Assembly: GCA_944354085.1 (NCBI GenBank)
Contig: CALVPW010000035.1
Span: forward strand, 1-25,925
DNA length: 25,925 nucleotides
Direction of reading: 5' to 3'
Source: an uncultured Clostridia bacterium
GTDB lineage: Bacteria > Bacillota > Clostridia > Christensenellales > Borkfalkiaceae
Part shown: in pieces, positions 1 to 7,954 of the stretch
Position numbering within the stretch: position 1 is the stretch's first letter
Layout: each line of letters begins with the position of its first letter
Made by a program: the position numbers and the translations under genes
Notes under the pieces: model-generated
What the model was told of the DNA's origin: nothing
Databases searched by the model: none
The model's input: the letters and a program-made list of their open reading frames with translations, nothing else

Positions 1-399
1 CCCCTCCCCACTGCGGCGGTAACTCCCCGTGAACGGATCGCTGCCCAGATAGACGGGTCTTTGCCGCGGCGGCGCGGGAGGAACGGAGATCGTGACGATG
101 CGCTTCCCGTCGACGATATGTCCTTCCACGTCCTGCGGACGCACGACGACGGCGCTCACCTTTCCCCCGTCCTGCACCGTCTCCCAAAATTCTTCGATGA
201 GTTTTTCGGGTGCGGGAAGATCGACGGGGCGCAGGGAATGGTCGGGCAGTTCCTCCACTCCCAAAAGGATGATCCCGCCCGACGTATTGGCAAAGGCGGA
301 ATACGTTTCCCAAACGCTGCGCGGAAAGCCGCCGAGCGCAAGTTTGGCTTCGAGACGGTTGTTCTCGCGATATTCCTGAAGGTGGCTGAGATCGATCAT
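1..399 (-). CDS. AlbA_2/Schlafen-type putative DNA-binding protein, 3' end cut by window edge
   Basis: The first 133 residues are present; the rest lies beyond base 1. The protein begins MIDLSHLQEYRENNRLEAK and contains PRSVWETYSAFANTSGGI followed by LLGVEE. This is the typical start of the AlbA_2 (Schlafen, formerly AAA_4) domain found in RecG-like and regulatory ATP-binding proteins of Clostridia; members usually run to several hundred residues. The ATG at 397-399 is preceded by GAGGAGGACGAAGC, a strong ribosome binding site. It lies 15 bp downstream of the VanZ gene on the same strand and is probably co-transcribed with it. The family assignment is from motif recall. The cellular role is unknown, and full-length domain content cannot be judged here. 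Confidence 0.75.
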   Translation of the reverse strand, partial: MIDLSHLQEYRENNRLEAKLALGGFPRSVWETYSAFANTSGGIILLGVEELPDHSLRPVDLPAPEKLIEEFWETVQDGGKVSAVVVRPQDVEGHIVDGKRIVTISVPPAPPRQRPVYLGSDPFTGSYRRSGEG

Positions 400-414
400 G
401 CTTCGTCCTCCTCT

Positions 415-936
415 TCACCGCGCGCGGCGGACGCGCAGCGCGCGCACGAGATACCACACCGCCATGCAAAATGCGATCGCCGAGACGAAGCCGATGCCGT
501 CCACGCCGACGTCCCCCATCGCGCAGGTGCGCCCCGCGACGAACGACTGATGCCACTCGTCGAGACAGGCATACACAAAACACACCGCGGTCGCACAGCC
601 CGCGGCGGAAACGGGACGCCACGCCCCGACGGCAGGGAGCGGAAGCGCCGCGCAAAAGAGCAACGTGCCCGCGCCGAGCAGCACGTACAAAAAAATGTGC
701 GCCAATTTTCTTACGTTGAACCCCAAAAAGACGGGAACGGATGCGACGGGCGTTCCCGCGGGGACTTCGATCCCCAAAAGCTCGGTCACCCATACGCCGA
801 CCGCATTGCTCTGCGCCGAAGACGAACCGCCCGCCTGATGTGAAAACCAAAAGATGAGCGCCATCGCAGCGAGCATGGGCAGCGACGAAAGCGCCAAAAG
901 ATAGCCTTTACGCGTTTTTTCCTTGCGTGACACCAT
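415..936 (-). CDS. VanZ family membrane protein
   Basis: A 173-residue integral membrane protein with about four hydrophobic segments. It carries the VanZ hallmarks: an early FWFSHQAGGSS stretch, NVRKLAHIFLYVLLG in the middle, and CLDEWHQSFVAGRTCAMGD near the end. VanZ proteins were named for low-level teicoplanin resistance, but most family members have no proven function. The frame stays open upstream to 1065. I chose the ATG at 934-936 because it follows AGGGGAGGGCT and sits 21 nt after a consensus -10 box, so the 43-residue extension would precede the promoter. The AlbA_2 gene follows 15 bp downstream. Confidence 0.82.
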   Translation of the reverse strand: MVSRKEKTRKGYLLALSSLPMLAAMALIFWFSHQAGGSSSAQSNAVGVWVTELLGIEVPAGTPVASVPVFLGFNVRKLAHIFLYVLLGAGTLLFCAALPLPAVGAWRPVSAAGCATAVCFVYACLDEWHQSFVAGRTCAMGDVGVDGIGFVSAIAFCMAVWYLVRALRVRRAR

Positions 937-957
937 AGCCCTCCCCTTTTCTGTTCC

Positions 958-986
958 ATTATACCACGGGAAGGCAGCTTTTGCAA
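958..986 (-). promoter_or_regulatory. Sigma-A promoter of the VanZ operon
   Basis: On the minus strand, TTGCAA (981-986) and TATAAT (958-963) are separated by exactly 17 bp. The -10 box lies 21 nt before the VanZ ATG, leaving room for the ribosome binding site. Confidence 0.72.
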
Positions 987-1030
987 CAGGGAGATCCTGC
1001 CGTAAACCGACAAAAATCCCGAAAAGCGCC

Positions 1031-1059
1031 TTGCCTTTTTTGCAGCCGTGTGATACAAT
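1031..1059 (+). promoter_or_regulatory. Sigma-A promoter of the serine dehydratase gene
   Basis: TTGCCT (1031-1036), a 17-bp spacer and TACAAT (1054-1059), with an extended -10 TG at 1051-1052. It lies 29 nt before the ATG and diverges from the VanZ promoter. No riboswitch-like structure was seen in the short leader. Confidence 0.62.
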
Positions 1060-1088
1060 AACCACGATCTTTTTGACGGAGCACGCTT

Positions 1089-2315
1089 ATGCAGTCCTTA
1101 AAAGAACTCTACAAGATCGGGCGCGGGCCTTCGAGCTCGCATACCATCGGGCCCGAACGCGCGGCAAAGCTCATGCTTGCGCGCTATCCGCATGCCGACC
1201 GCTTCCGCGCGACCCTGTTCGGCTCGCTCGCCCTGACGGGGAAGGGGCACAACACGGACATGGTCCTGAAAAAGACCTTTGCGCCGCGGGCGTGCGACGT
1301 CGTATTCGACAGGGATACCCCCACGCCCGTGCATCCCAACACGCTGGACATCGCGGCGTACGAGGGCGAAAAGCTGTGCGCGGCGCTCCGCTTTTACAGC
1401 GTGGGCGGCGGGACCATCCGCATCGAGGGCGAGCCCGAAGAGAACGCGGGCATCGACGACCGCGTGTATCCCCTCTCCACCTTCGACGATATCTCCGCAT
1501 ACTGCAAAAAGCACAATATCCGCCTGTGGCAATACGTAAGGGAATGCGAAGGCGAGGCGGTCTTTGCCTATCTGGAAGAGATCTGGCAGCAGATGAAAGC
1601 CTCCATCCACGAAGGACTGACGACAACGGGCGTGCTCCCGGGGTGCCTCGGCACCCAAAGGCGGGCGCAGCATCTTTTTAACCAGCGGCATATCGACGAA
1701 TCGGCGCAGACGAAGGAAAACAGGCTCGTATGTTCGTACGCGTTCGCGGTGAGCGAACAGAACGCGGCGGGCGGCACCATCGTGACCGCGCCCACCTGCG
1801 GGAGCTGCGGCGTGCTGCCGAGCGTACTGTATTACATGCAGGACACGCGCGGTTTTTCCGACGAAGCGATCGTCCGCGCCCTTGCGGCGGGCGGCGTCAT
1901 CGGCAACGTCATCAAAAAGAACGCCTCCATCAGCGGTGCGGAATGCGGCTGTCAGGCAGAGATCGGTTCCGCCTGTTCGATGGCGGCGGGCGCGCTCGCC
2001 GAACTCTTTGAGATGGGGCTCGACCAGATCGACGCGGCGGCGGAGATCGCCATGGAGCACCATTTGGGGCTCACCTGCGACCCCATCGCGGGGCTCGTGC
2101 AGATCCCCTGCATCGAACGCAACGCCGTGGCGGCGATGCGCGCCATCAACGCGCTCAGCCTTGCAAACTTCCTTGCCGATTCACGCAAAATCGGGTTCGA
2201 CCTCATCGTGAAGACCATGTATAACACGGGACGCGACCTTTTGAACAACTACCGCGAAACGTCGTCGGGCGGATTGGCAAAGTACTACCCCGTAGACAAA
2301 CTGCATTTTGAATGA
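1089..2315 (+). CDS. sdaA: L-serine dehydratase, iron-sulfur dependent, single chain
   Basis: Deaminates L-serine to pyruvate and ammonia in the cytoplasm. The 408-residue chain fuses a short N-terminal beta part, with IGRGPSSSHT at residues 10-19, to the catalytic alpha part. The alpha part has TAPTCGSCGVLPSV (about 233-246), SGAECGCQAEIGSACSMAAG (about 283-300) and GLTCDPIAGLVQIPC (about 327-341). C288, C330 and C341 have the spacing expected for the three protein ligands of the [4Fe-4S] cluster that binds substrate serine. It is shorter than the E. coli type (about 455 residues), and its C-terminus, ending KLHFE, has no cysteine that could act as a fourth ligand. The ATG is preceded by GGAG at 7-nt spacing. 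The gene stands alone between its own promoter and a shared terminator. Confidence 0.93.
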   Translation: MQSLKELYKIGRGPSSSHTIGPERAAKLMLARYPHADRFRATLFGSLALTGKGHNTDMVLKKTFAPRACDVVFDRDTPTPVHPNTLDIAAYEGEKLCAALRFYSVGGGTIRIEGEPEENAGIDDRVYPLSTFDDISAYCKKHNIRLWQYVRECEGEAVFAYLEEIWQQMKASIHEGLTTTGVLPGCLGTQRRAQHLFNQRHIDESAQTKENRLVCSYAFAVSEQNAAGGTIVTAPTCGSCGVLPSVLYYMQDTRGFSDEAIVRALAAGGVIGNVIKKNASISGAECGCQAEIGSACSMAAGALAELFEMGLDQIDAAAEIAMEHHLGLTCDPIAGLVQIPCIERNAVAAMRAINALSLANFLADSRKIGFDLIVKTMYNTGRDLLNNYRETSSGGLAKYYPVDKLHFE

Positions 2316-2332
2316 CGCACCAAATACGATGA

Positions 2333-2362
2333 GGGGCGCCCGGCCAAACAGCCGAGCGCCCC
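2333..2362. terminator. Terminator hairpin between convergent genes
   Basis: GGGGCGC and GCGCCCC pair, as do CGGC and GCCG inside them after one mismatch, around a CAAACA loop. TTCGTTT follows on the plus strand. The hairpin sits between the sdaA stop and the stop of the convergent ABC exporter gene, so it may serve both. Confidence 0.65.
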
Positions 2363-2371
2363 TTCGTTTCG

Positions 2372-4150
2372 TCATTCGAACTGCGCGGAATAGATCTCCT
2401 TGTAAAACCCGCCGCGCGCCAAAAGCGCGGCGTGCGTCCCCCGTTCCACCACGTCGCCGTCTTTGACGACGAGGATGAGATCCGCCCCCACGACGGTGGT
2501 GAGGCGGTGGGCGATGATAAAACTCGTCCTGCCTTGGGTGAGTTTCGCCATCGCGTCGCGGATGAGAAGCTCGGTGCGGGTATCCACGTTGCTCGTCGCC
2601 TCGTCAAGGATGAGCATCTTTGCGGGCGAAAGCATGGCGCGGGCAATGGTGATGAGCTGGCGCTGCCCCTTGGAAAGGTTGACGCCGCCGTCGGTCACGG
2701 GCGTATCGTACCCCGCAGGGAGCATGTGCACAAAGTCGGATACGTGCGCCGCCTTTGCCGCCGCCATGACCTCCTCGTACGAAGCCCCCTCCTTGCCGTA
2801 GGCGATGTTCTCGTATACGGTGCCCTCGAACAGCCACGTATCCTGCAAGACCATCGTGAACGCCGCGCGCAGGCTCTTGCGGGTATACTGCCCGATGGGC
2901 ACGCCGTCCAAAAGGATCTCGCCCGCCTGCGGATCGTAAAAGCGCATCATGAGATTGACGAGCGTCGTCTTGCCCGCGCCCGTCGGCCCCACGATGGCGA
3001 CCGTCTGCCCGGGCGAAACGGAAAACGAAAGGTCGCGGATGACCTCCGTCTCGCCGTCGTACGAAAAACGCACGTGTTCGAAGGCGACGGCGCCCTGCAC
3101 CGCACGCAGCGTGCGGGCGGAAGGGTCGTCGGCGCGCTCTTCGGGCGCGTCCATCAGGCGGAACACGCGTTCCGCCGCGGCAAGTGCCGACTGGATCTCC
3201 CCCATGATATTCGCGTACTCGTTGATGGGCCCCGAAAAACGGCGGGAATAGAGCAGGAAGGAGGAGATGTTCCCCAGCGACACGATCCCGTAGAGGTACA
3301 AAAACGCGCCCGCCGTGCTGATGAGCACCATCCCCAGATTGTTGACGAAGTTGACGGCGGGCCCGATGAGGCTCCCATAGTAATCGGCGGCGTAATAAGC
3401 GTCCACCGCCTCGGTATTGCGCGCGCGGAATTTTTGGGTGACGGGCGCCTCCCTGCCGTACGCCTTGATGGTCTTGATGCCCGAGAGCATCTCCTCCGAA
3501 AAGCCGTTGAGTTCGGCAAGTTTTGCCGAGCGTTTGCGGAAAAGCGGGCGCACCGTACGGCTGCGCACCACCGTGACGACGACGGCGACGGGCACCGTGA
3601 CGAGCAGCACGGGCAGCATGACGGGCGCGGTCGCCGCCATGCCGACGAATGCGCCGACGACGGTCACCACGCTCGTTGCCGCCTGCAGGATATCGTTGGA
3701 AAGAGAGGCGTTCACCGTATCGATATCGTACGAGATGCGGTTGATGAGATCGCCTGCCTGCATGCGATCCGTCACGGCGACGGGCAGGCGCAGGATCTTA
3801 TCGAACACGTCTTGGCGCATGCTCTTGACGATGCTTTGGCTGAGGCGGATCATGAGCACGGTCAAAAGATAGGCGAATGCCGAGGAGAGCACGTAAAAGC
3901 CCGCCATCCAGATGCAATAACGCTGTACCGCGGCAAGATCGACCGCGTCGGCGGCGATCGCATCGATCGCAAGTCCCGAGAGCCACGGTCCGATCAGGGC
4001 GAACAGATTGCTCGCGAGCATCAGCAAAAACGCCGCCGCAACCTTGCATTTGTGCAGCAAAAAGTACTTCATGAGGCGCGCGAGCACCGCCCTGCGCCCG
4101 CCCTTTTTTACGCGGTCGCCCGTCATGGCGCTTTCACTGATCGCAGCCAT
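2372..4150 (-). CDS. ABC exporter half-transporter, catalytically intact subunit
   Basis: A 592-residue half-transporter: an N-terminal six-helix type-1 exporter domain (about 30-320), then a nucleotide-binding domain. Seen directly: Walker A GPTGAGKTT with K394, signature LSKGQ at 492-496, Walker B LILDEATS with catalytic E517, and H-loop IIAHRL with H548. The ATG at 4148-4150 follows GGAGGGGAAG and overlaps the end of the upstream exporter gene by 17 bp; the longer open frame to 4279 is ignored. Together with its degenerate neighbour it resembles heterodimeric multidrug exporters of the BmrCD, LmrCD and TM287/288 type. The signature reads LSKGQ rather than LSGGQ, and by family precedent that motif belongs to the degenerate ATP site. 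The substrate is not predictable. Confidence 0.9.
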   Translation of the reverse strand: MAAISESAMTGDRVKKGGRRAVLARLMKYFLLHKCKVAAAFLLMLASNLFALIGPWLSGLAIDAIAADAVDLAAVQRYCIWMAGFYVLSSAFAYLLTVLMIRLSQSIVKSMRQDVFDKILRLPVAVTDRMQAGDLINRISYDIDTVNASLSNDILQAATSVVTVVGAFVGMAATAPVMLPVLLVTVPVAVVVTVVRSRTVRPLFRKRSAKLAELNGFSEEMLSGIKTIKAYGREAPVTQKFRARNTEAVDAYYAADYYGSLIGPAVNFVNNLGMVLISTAGAFLYLYGIVSLGNISSFLLYSRRFSGPINEYANIMGEIQSALAAAERVFRLMDAPEERADDPSARTLRAVQGAVAFEHVRFSYDGETEVIRDLSFSVSPGQTVAIVGPTGAGKTTLVNLMMRFYDPQAGEILLDGVPIGQYTRKSLRAAFTMVLQDTWLFEGTVYENIAYGKEGASYEEVMAAAKAAHVSDFVHMLPAGYDTPVTDGGVNLSKGQRQLITIARAMLSPAKMLILDEATSNVDTRTELLIRDAMAKLTQGRTSFIIAHRLTTVVGADLILVVKDGDVVERGTHAALLARGGFYKEIYSAQFE

Positions 4151-5861
4151 CTTCCCCTCCTTCCGCCCCGTGCTGCGAGGCGTAGATGCGGCGGTAGACA
4201 TCGCAGGTGCGCATGAGGGCGGCGTCGTCGCCGAACCCCACGGCGCGCCCGCCGTCCAGAACGAGGATACGGTCGGCAAAGCGCACCGAACTGATGCGTT
4301 GGGCGATCATCACCACCGTGCAGTCTTTGAGATGCGTGAGAAGCGTTTGCCGAAGCGCCGCGTCCGTCCGATAGTCGAGCGCGCTCGACGAATCGTCCAG
4401 AACGAGGATCTCGGGCGAGCCCGCCAGCGCGCGGGCAATGAGAAGACGCTGCTTTTGCCCGCCGCTGTAATTGGCGCCCCGCCCCGTGAGCATCCCGTCG
4501 TAGCCGTCGTGCGCGCGGATGAAATCGTCGGCTTTGGCGTATTTTGCGGCGCGTTCGATCTCCTCCTCGCAGAGCCCGCGTTCAAAGTCGATGTTCTCCC
4601 TGACGCTTGCCGCCATAAAAAAGTCGCTCTGGAAGACGACGCCGAATTTTTTGCGGAACGCTTGGTTTTCGTAGGCGCGGACGTCCTTGCCGCAGAGCAG
4701 CACCCGCCCCGCGTCCGCATCATAAAAACGCAGCAAAAGCGCTACCAGCGTGCTTTTTCCGCTGCCCGTTGCGCCGATGATCCCCAAAGACTGTCCCTTT
4801 TTTAAGGAGAAGGAGACGTTTTTGAGGGCGGGCGCGCCGCCGTACGAAAAACTCACGTTTTCAAAGCGGATGACCTCCGCCGCGTCCCCTTCCTCCGTCC
4901 CTTCGACGGGCAGAAGATCGCACGGGAGCGCCAAAATATCGGCAATGCGCTTTGCCGACGCGCCGCCCCGCGTGAGCACGACGAAGATGCGGCTCACCGA
5001 GATGACGGCGTTCAGGATGATGGAAAAATAGGAGGTAAAGGCGATGATATCCCCCGGCATGGCGTTGCCGCCCGCCACGCGGTACGCCCCCACGAGGACG
5101 ACCGCCGCCATCCCGAGATTGAGCACGGCGTTCATCAGCGGGTTCGTGACGCCCATCGTCATGCCCGCCTTGCTCTCTGCGGACGAGACGCGCGCGTTGA
5201 CGGCGGCAAAGGACGCGCTCTCATACTCCCCTTTGGAGAGCGCTTTGATGACGCGGATGCCCGTATGATCGTCGCGCACCTTGCGCACCATGCTGTCCGC
5301 CGCCCGCTGCAAGCGGGTGTACAGCCCCACGCCCTTCCGCGTGACGAGCACGACGATGAGCGCCAGAACGGGCACGGAGACGAGCAGCACGAGCGCGAGG
5401 ACGGCGTCCACCGCAAAGGTGAGCGCCACGCCTCCCACCAAAAGGATGGGCGCGCGCACGCCGAGGCGCTGCATCATGCCGATCATGTTGTGCACGTTAT
5501 AGGTATCCGACGAAAGGCGGGAGACGAGAGACGGGAGCGTCGCCTCGTCCACCTGCCGCGCCGAGAGCGAGAGCGTCTTTTCAAAGAGGTCGGCGCGGAT
5601 GCGCTCCGTCGTATCCCGCGCGACTTTGGACGCCATGCGGTTGGCTTTGACGTTCCCGACGAGCGCGACGACCGCCGCAAGCAGCATCGCCCCGCCCCAC
5701 AAAGAGAGGGCGAGGACGCTGCCCGTGGGCACGACGTCGTCGATCATGTACGACATGATGAGCGGGAGCACGAGCTCCGCCACCGTCCCGAGCGCCTTGA
5801 TCAAAAACCCCAGCGCCATCCGCCATTTATAGGGCGCGAGGTAGGCAAGGATGCGTTTCAC
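4134..5861 (-). CDS. ABC exporter half-transporter, subunit with degenerate ATPase site
   Basis: A 575-residue type-1 exporter subunit: membrane domain about 10-300, then an ATPase domain. Walker A GATGSGKST (K369) and signature YSGGQ (S466) are intact. The Walker B catalytic glutamate position is aspartate (LVLDDSSS, D490), and the H-loop histidine is glutamine (MIAQRI, Q521). These two changes mark the inactive-site subunit in heterodimeric ABC exporters, so it should pair with the product of the next gene. The GTG start at 5859-5861 follows GAGGAGGGAAC and shares four bases (GTGA) with the marR stop, showing tight translational coupling. MarR repression fits drug efflux. The substrate remains unknown. 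Confidence 0.9.
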   Translation of the reverse strand: MKRILAYLAPYKWRMALGFLIKALGTVAELVLPLIMSYMIDDVVPTGSVLALSLWGGAMLLAAVVALVGNVKANRMASKVARDTTERIRADLFEKTLSLSARQVDEATLPSLVSRLSSDTYNVHNMIGMMQRLGVRAPILLVGGVALTFAVDAVLALVLLVSVPVLALIVVLVTRKGVGLYTRLQRAADSMVRKVRDDHTGIRVIKALSKGEYESASFAAVNARVSSAESKAGMTMGVTNPLMNAVLNLGMAAVVLVGAYRVAGGNAMPGDIIAFTSYFSIILNAVISVSRIFVVLTRGGASAKRIADILALPCDLLPVEGTEEGDAAEVIRFENVSFSYGGAPALKNVSFSLKKGQSLGIIGATGSGKSTLVALLLRFYDADAGRVLLCGKDVRAYENQAFRKKFGVVFQSDFFMAASVRENIDFERGLCEEEIERAAKYAKADDFIRAHDGYDGMLTGRGANYSGGQKQRLLIARALAGSPEILVLDDSSSALDYRTDAALRQTLLTHLKDCTVVMIAQRISSVRFADRILVLDGGRAVGFGDDAALMRTCDVYRRIYASQHGAEGGEDGCDQ

Positions 5862-6298
5862 GTTCCCTCCTCACAGGCTGCAAGCGCCGCCGCGGCATTC
5901 TCCGCCAGCCGTTCGAGCGCGCGGGAGAGCGCAGCCGCCTCCTCCGCCGAAAACCCTTGGGTGATCTGCGCCGCCCACGCCGCGCGCACCCTGCGGATGA
6001 CGGGGAGCGCAGAAAGCGCCTTTTGCGTGGGATACACCAAAAGATTGCGCTTATCCGCGGGATCGGGCTCGCGCGAGACGAACCCCTTCTCTTCGAGCGA
6101 GCAGATCTGCCGCGCCACGTTGCTCTTGTGTACGAAAATACGCTTTGCGATCCCCTCCTGCGTGATGCCGGGGCATTCGCACACGGCAACGAGATAGGAG
6201 TCCTGATACATGCCGATGCCGAGCGGCTCGTACTGCTTCATCCTGTACAGGCAGGCGCACCGCCACACCTGCGTGAGATGCTTCATGACGTTTTCCAT
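5858..6298 (-). CDS. MarR family transcriptional regulator
   Basis: A 146-residue protein with a central winged helix-turn-helix: the recognition region is about ITQEGIAKRIFVHKSNVARQ, with the wing SREPDPADKRNLLVY, followed by C-terminal dimerisation helices. MarR proteins bind palindromic operators as dimers and commonly repress an adjacent efflux operon until a small ligand binds. It is the first gene of the operon and precedes both exporter subunits. The ATG at 6298 follows AAAAGGAGGACGT. A tandem palindrome directly downstream of the promoter is a probable autoregulatory operator. The inducer cannot be inferred. Confidence 0.9.
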   Translation of the reverse strand: MENVMKHLTQVWRCACLYRMKQYEPLGIGMYQDSYLVAVCECPGITQEGIAKRIFVHKSNVARQICSLEEKGFVSREPDPADKRNLLVYPTQKALSALPVIRRVRAAWAAQITQGFSAEEAAALSRALERLAENAAAALAACEEGT

Positions 6299-6311
6299 AC
6301 GTCCTCCTTTT

Positions 6312-6340
6312 GTTGCGTACGCAATCGTTGCATACGCAAC
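6312..6340. promoter_or_regulatory. Tandem palindromic operator, likely MarR-binding
   Basis: Two 12-bp palindromes lie 15 bp apart centre to centre: TTGCGTACGCAA (6313-6324, perfect) and TTGCATACGCAA (6328-6339, one mismatched pair). The full 29-bp block is itself an approximate inverted repeat. It lies between the -10 box and the marR ribosome binding site, so a bound repressor would cover the transcription start. Confidence 0.75.
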
Positions 6341-6343
6341 TAT

Positions 6344-6372
6344 ATGATAGCACGCCGCCCCGTCCCTGTCAA
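6344..6372 (-). promoter_or_regulatory. Promoter of the marR-ABC exporter operon
   Basis: TTGACA (6367-6372) and TATCAT (6344-6349) are separated by 17 bp on the minus strand. The operator begins 3 bp downstream of the -10 box. Confidence 0.8.
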
Positions 6373-6384
6373 GCGCTGCGGCAT

Positions 6385-6409
6385 AAAAAATGCGGGGGAA
6401 GCCCCCGCA
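6385..6409 (-). terminator. Intrinsic terminator of rsmA
   Basis: On the minus strand a GC-rich stem, TGCGGGGG with CCCCCGCA, is followed by TTTTTT. It lies just past the rsmA stop and upstream of the marR promoter. Confidence 0.85.
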
Positions 6410-6421
6410 CCTTACCCTATC

Positions 6422-7255
6422 TTACACGATGCCCGCGCCGTGGAGCACGTCCGCAAGGCGGGCGAGCGTTTGCGGCGGGAGCGTTTCCCCCCGTGCCATG
6501 TCTGCGATGCCCGCCTTGCAAAGCACCTCCCCGGCTTGCGCGCGGGAAAGGCGGAAACAGTTCATGAGATTGTTTTCCAGCGTTTTGCGGCGGCTCAAAA
6601 AAGCGCAGCGCACGACGGCGCGGTACGCCGCCTTGCTCAGAACGGGGATGCGCCCCTCGCAAAAATCGATGCGCACCACCGCCGAGTCGACGTTGGGGCG
6701 GGGGAAGAACATCGTCCGCGGCACCTTCCGCGTGACGACCGCCTCCCCTTTGAGCGCGATGGCTGCCGTCACGGCGCCGTACGCGGGCGTGCCCGCCTGC
6801 GCGCAGAAGCGCTCCGCGACTTCCTCCTGCACCATCACGGTCACGCCGTCGCAAAGCGCCGCCTCCTCCAAAAAGCGCATCAAAACGGGCGTCGTCACAT
6901 AATAAGGCAGGTTGGCGACGACGCGGTATCTTCCCAGCTCCCGTTCGAGCGCGGCAAGATTTGTCTTCAAAAAGTCGCCGAAGATGACTTCGACGTTCTC
7001 GCAGCCCGAAAGCGTTTCGGCGAGCACGGGACGAAGGGAGCGGTCGATCTCCATCGCCACCACCTTTTTGGCGGCTTTGGAGAGCGCGCGCGTGAGCGCG
7101 CCCGCGCCCGCGCCGATCTCCAGAACCGTCGTCTCCGCGTCCACGCCGCCGTCGCGCACGATGGCGGCGAGCAGGTTCTCGTCCGTCAAAAAGTTCTGCC
7201 CGAACTGCTTTTTGAAGGAAAACCCGTGTTTGATAAGAATTTCTTTGATCTCCAT
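6422..7255 (-). CDS. rsmA: 16S rRNA dimethyladenosine transferase
   Basis: The KsgA/RsmA enzyme that dimethylates two adjacent adenines near the 3' end of 16S rRNA using SAM. The 277 residues match the family length. Visible motifs: QFGQNFLTD (17-25), SAM-binding VLEIGAGAGALTRAL (44-58), acidic MEID, and the adenine-N6 motif NLPYY (115-119). The C-terminal domain includes CAFLSRRKTLENNL. The ATG at 7253-7255 follows GGAAGG at short spacing. In Firmicutes it is commonly found after metG, tatD and rnmV; here a radical SAM gene stands where rnmV would be. A terminator lies between it and that gene. I found no convincing promoter in the 100-bp gap, so read-through may contribute. Confidence 0.95.
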   Translation of the reverse strand: MEIKEILIKHGFSFKKQFGQNFLTDENLLAAIVRDGGVDAETTVLEIGAGAGALTRALSKAAKKVVAMEIDRSLRPVLAETLSGCENVEVIFGDFLKTNLAALERELGRYRVVANLPYYVTTPVLMRFLEEAALCDGVTVMVQEEVAERFCAQAGTPAYGAVTAAIALKGEAVVTRKVPRTMFFPRPNVDSAVVRIDFCEGRIPVLSKAAYRAVVRCAFLSRRKTLENNLMNCFRLSRAQAGEVLCKAGIADMARGETLPPQTLARLADVLHGAGIV

Positions 7256-7321
7256 ATGCCTTCCGTATAGATGCCCGTATATTGCGCAAAGTAAGCGGGA
7301 GGGAACCTCCTCCTTACCAAC

Positions 7322-7353
7322 GAAAAAGAGGGAGCCGCTGCGCGTGGCTCCCT
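7322..7353 (-). terminator. Terminator after the radical SAM gene
   Basis: AGGGAGCC and GGCTCCCT form an 8-bp stem around a 9-nt loop. On the minus strand it is followed by CTTTTT and on the plus strand by a T run, so it may act in both directions. It immediately follows the stop at 7358-7360. Confidence 0.75.
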
Positions 7354-7357
7354 TTTT

Positions 7358-7951
7358 TTAATCGATCATCGGGCGCACGTGCAGCGGGATGCCGACGCGC
7401 TCCGCCACCGTACGGCACGCCATGATCTCCTCGGCGCCGATGCAGTCCACCACCGAAAACCAGCAGTTGAGCCCCTGCGCCTTGCATGCGCGGGCGAAAA
7501 AGAGCATGGAATCGAACGCCATCTCGGGATAGATGGGATTGCACAGCTTTTCGTAGCGGTGCGAAGAGGACGCGTTGAGCGAGATGTTGATGCCGTCCAG
7601 CTTCCCGACGAGTTCGGGCGCGATGTCCCGCTGGTTGATGATGGAGCCGTGCCCGTTGGTGTTGAGGCGGGTCTTCCCGCCGTGCGCATGCACCCAGTCG
7701 CAGACGGCAAGCATCACGTCGAGCCTGTACGTCGGCTCGCCGAAGCCGCAAAAGACGACCTCGGTATACCGCGTGGGATCGCCGATGCCCGCCTCCACCT
7801 GTTCGGCGGTGGGCTCCCCCTCTTTGAGCCACAGATCGTAGCCCTCGAAGGTCTGTTTGCCGTTGCGCACGCAGAACGTGCAGCGGTTGGTGCAGCGGTT
7901 GGTGAGATTGACGTAACAGTTGTTTCCGATCACGTAAGTATAAGTATCCAT
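7358..7951 (-). CDS. TatD-associated radical SAM protein
   Basis: A 197-residue compact radical SAM protein. The cluster-binding motif CTNRCTFC (C20, C24, C27; CX3CX2C) comes first, followed by VVFCGFGEPTYR, the usual GGE-like SAM-contact region. It matches my recollection of the TatD-linked radical SAM family, whose members sit next to tatD. Its chemistry and substrate are unknown. It starts 3 bp after the tatD stop with a weak AGGG site, implying translational coupling. In B. subtilis this part of the cluster holds rnmV (ribonuclease M5), which is absent here. No SPASM or other C-terminal cysteine-rich domain is present. Confidence 0.87.
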   Translation of the reverse strand: MDTYTYVIGNNCYVNLTNRCTNRCTFCVRNGKQTFEGYDLWLKEGEPTAEQVEAGIGDPTRYTEVVFCGFGEPTYRLDVMLAVCDWVHAHGGKTRLNTNGHGSIINQRDIAPELVGKLDGINISLNASSSHRYEKLCNPIYPEMAFDSMLFFARACKAQGLNCWFSVVDCIGAEEIMACRTVAERVGIPLHVRPMID

Positions 7952-7954
7952 ATT

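Noticed and set aside
61..843. 260-codon plus-strand ORF at the left end
   Set aside because: It overlaps the VanZ and AlbA_2 genes, both of which have family motifs and strong ribosome binding sites on the minus strand.
1098..2063. 321-codon minus-strand ORF inside sdaA
   Set aside because: It mirrors a conserved enzyme gene on the other strand and has no initiation signals.
2432..4216. 594-codon plus-strand ORF opposite the ABC exporter gene
   Set aside because: It is antisense to a clear transporter gene, rich in His, Arg and Asp as expected for a high-GC shadow frame, has no ribosome binding site, and matches no known protein.
7256..7320. Possible rsmA promoter with two TATACG boxes
   Set aside because: No -35 element at suitable spacing could be identified, so a promoter call would be unsupported.
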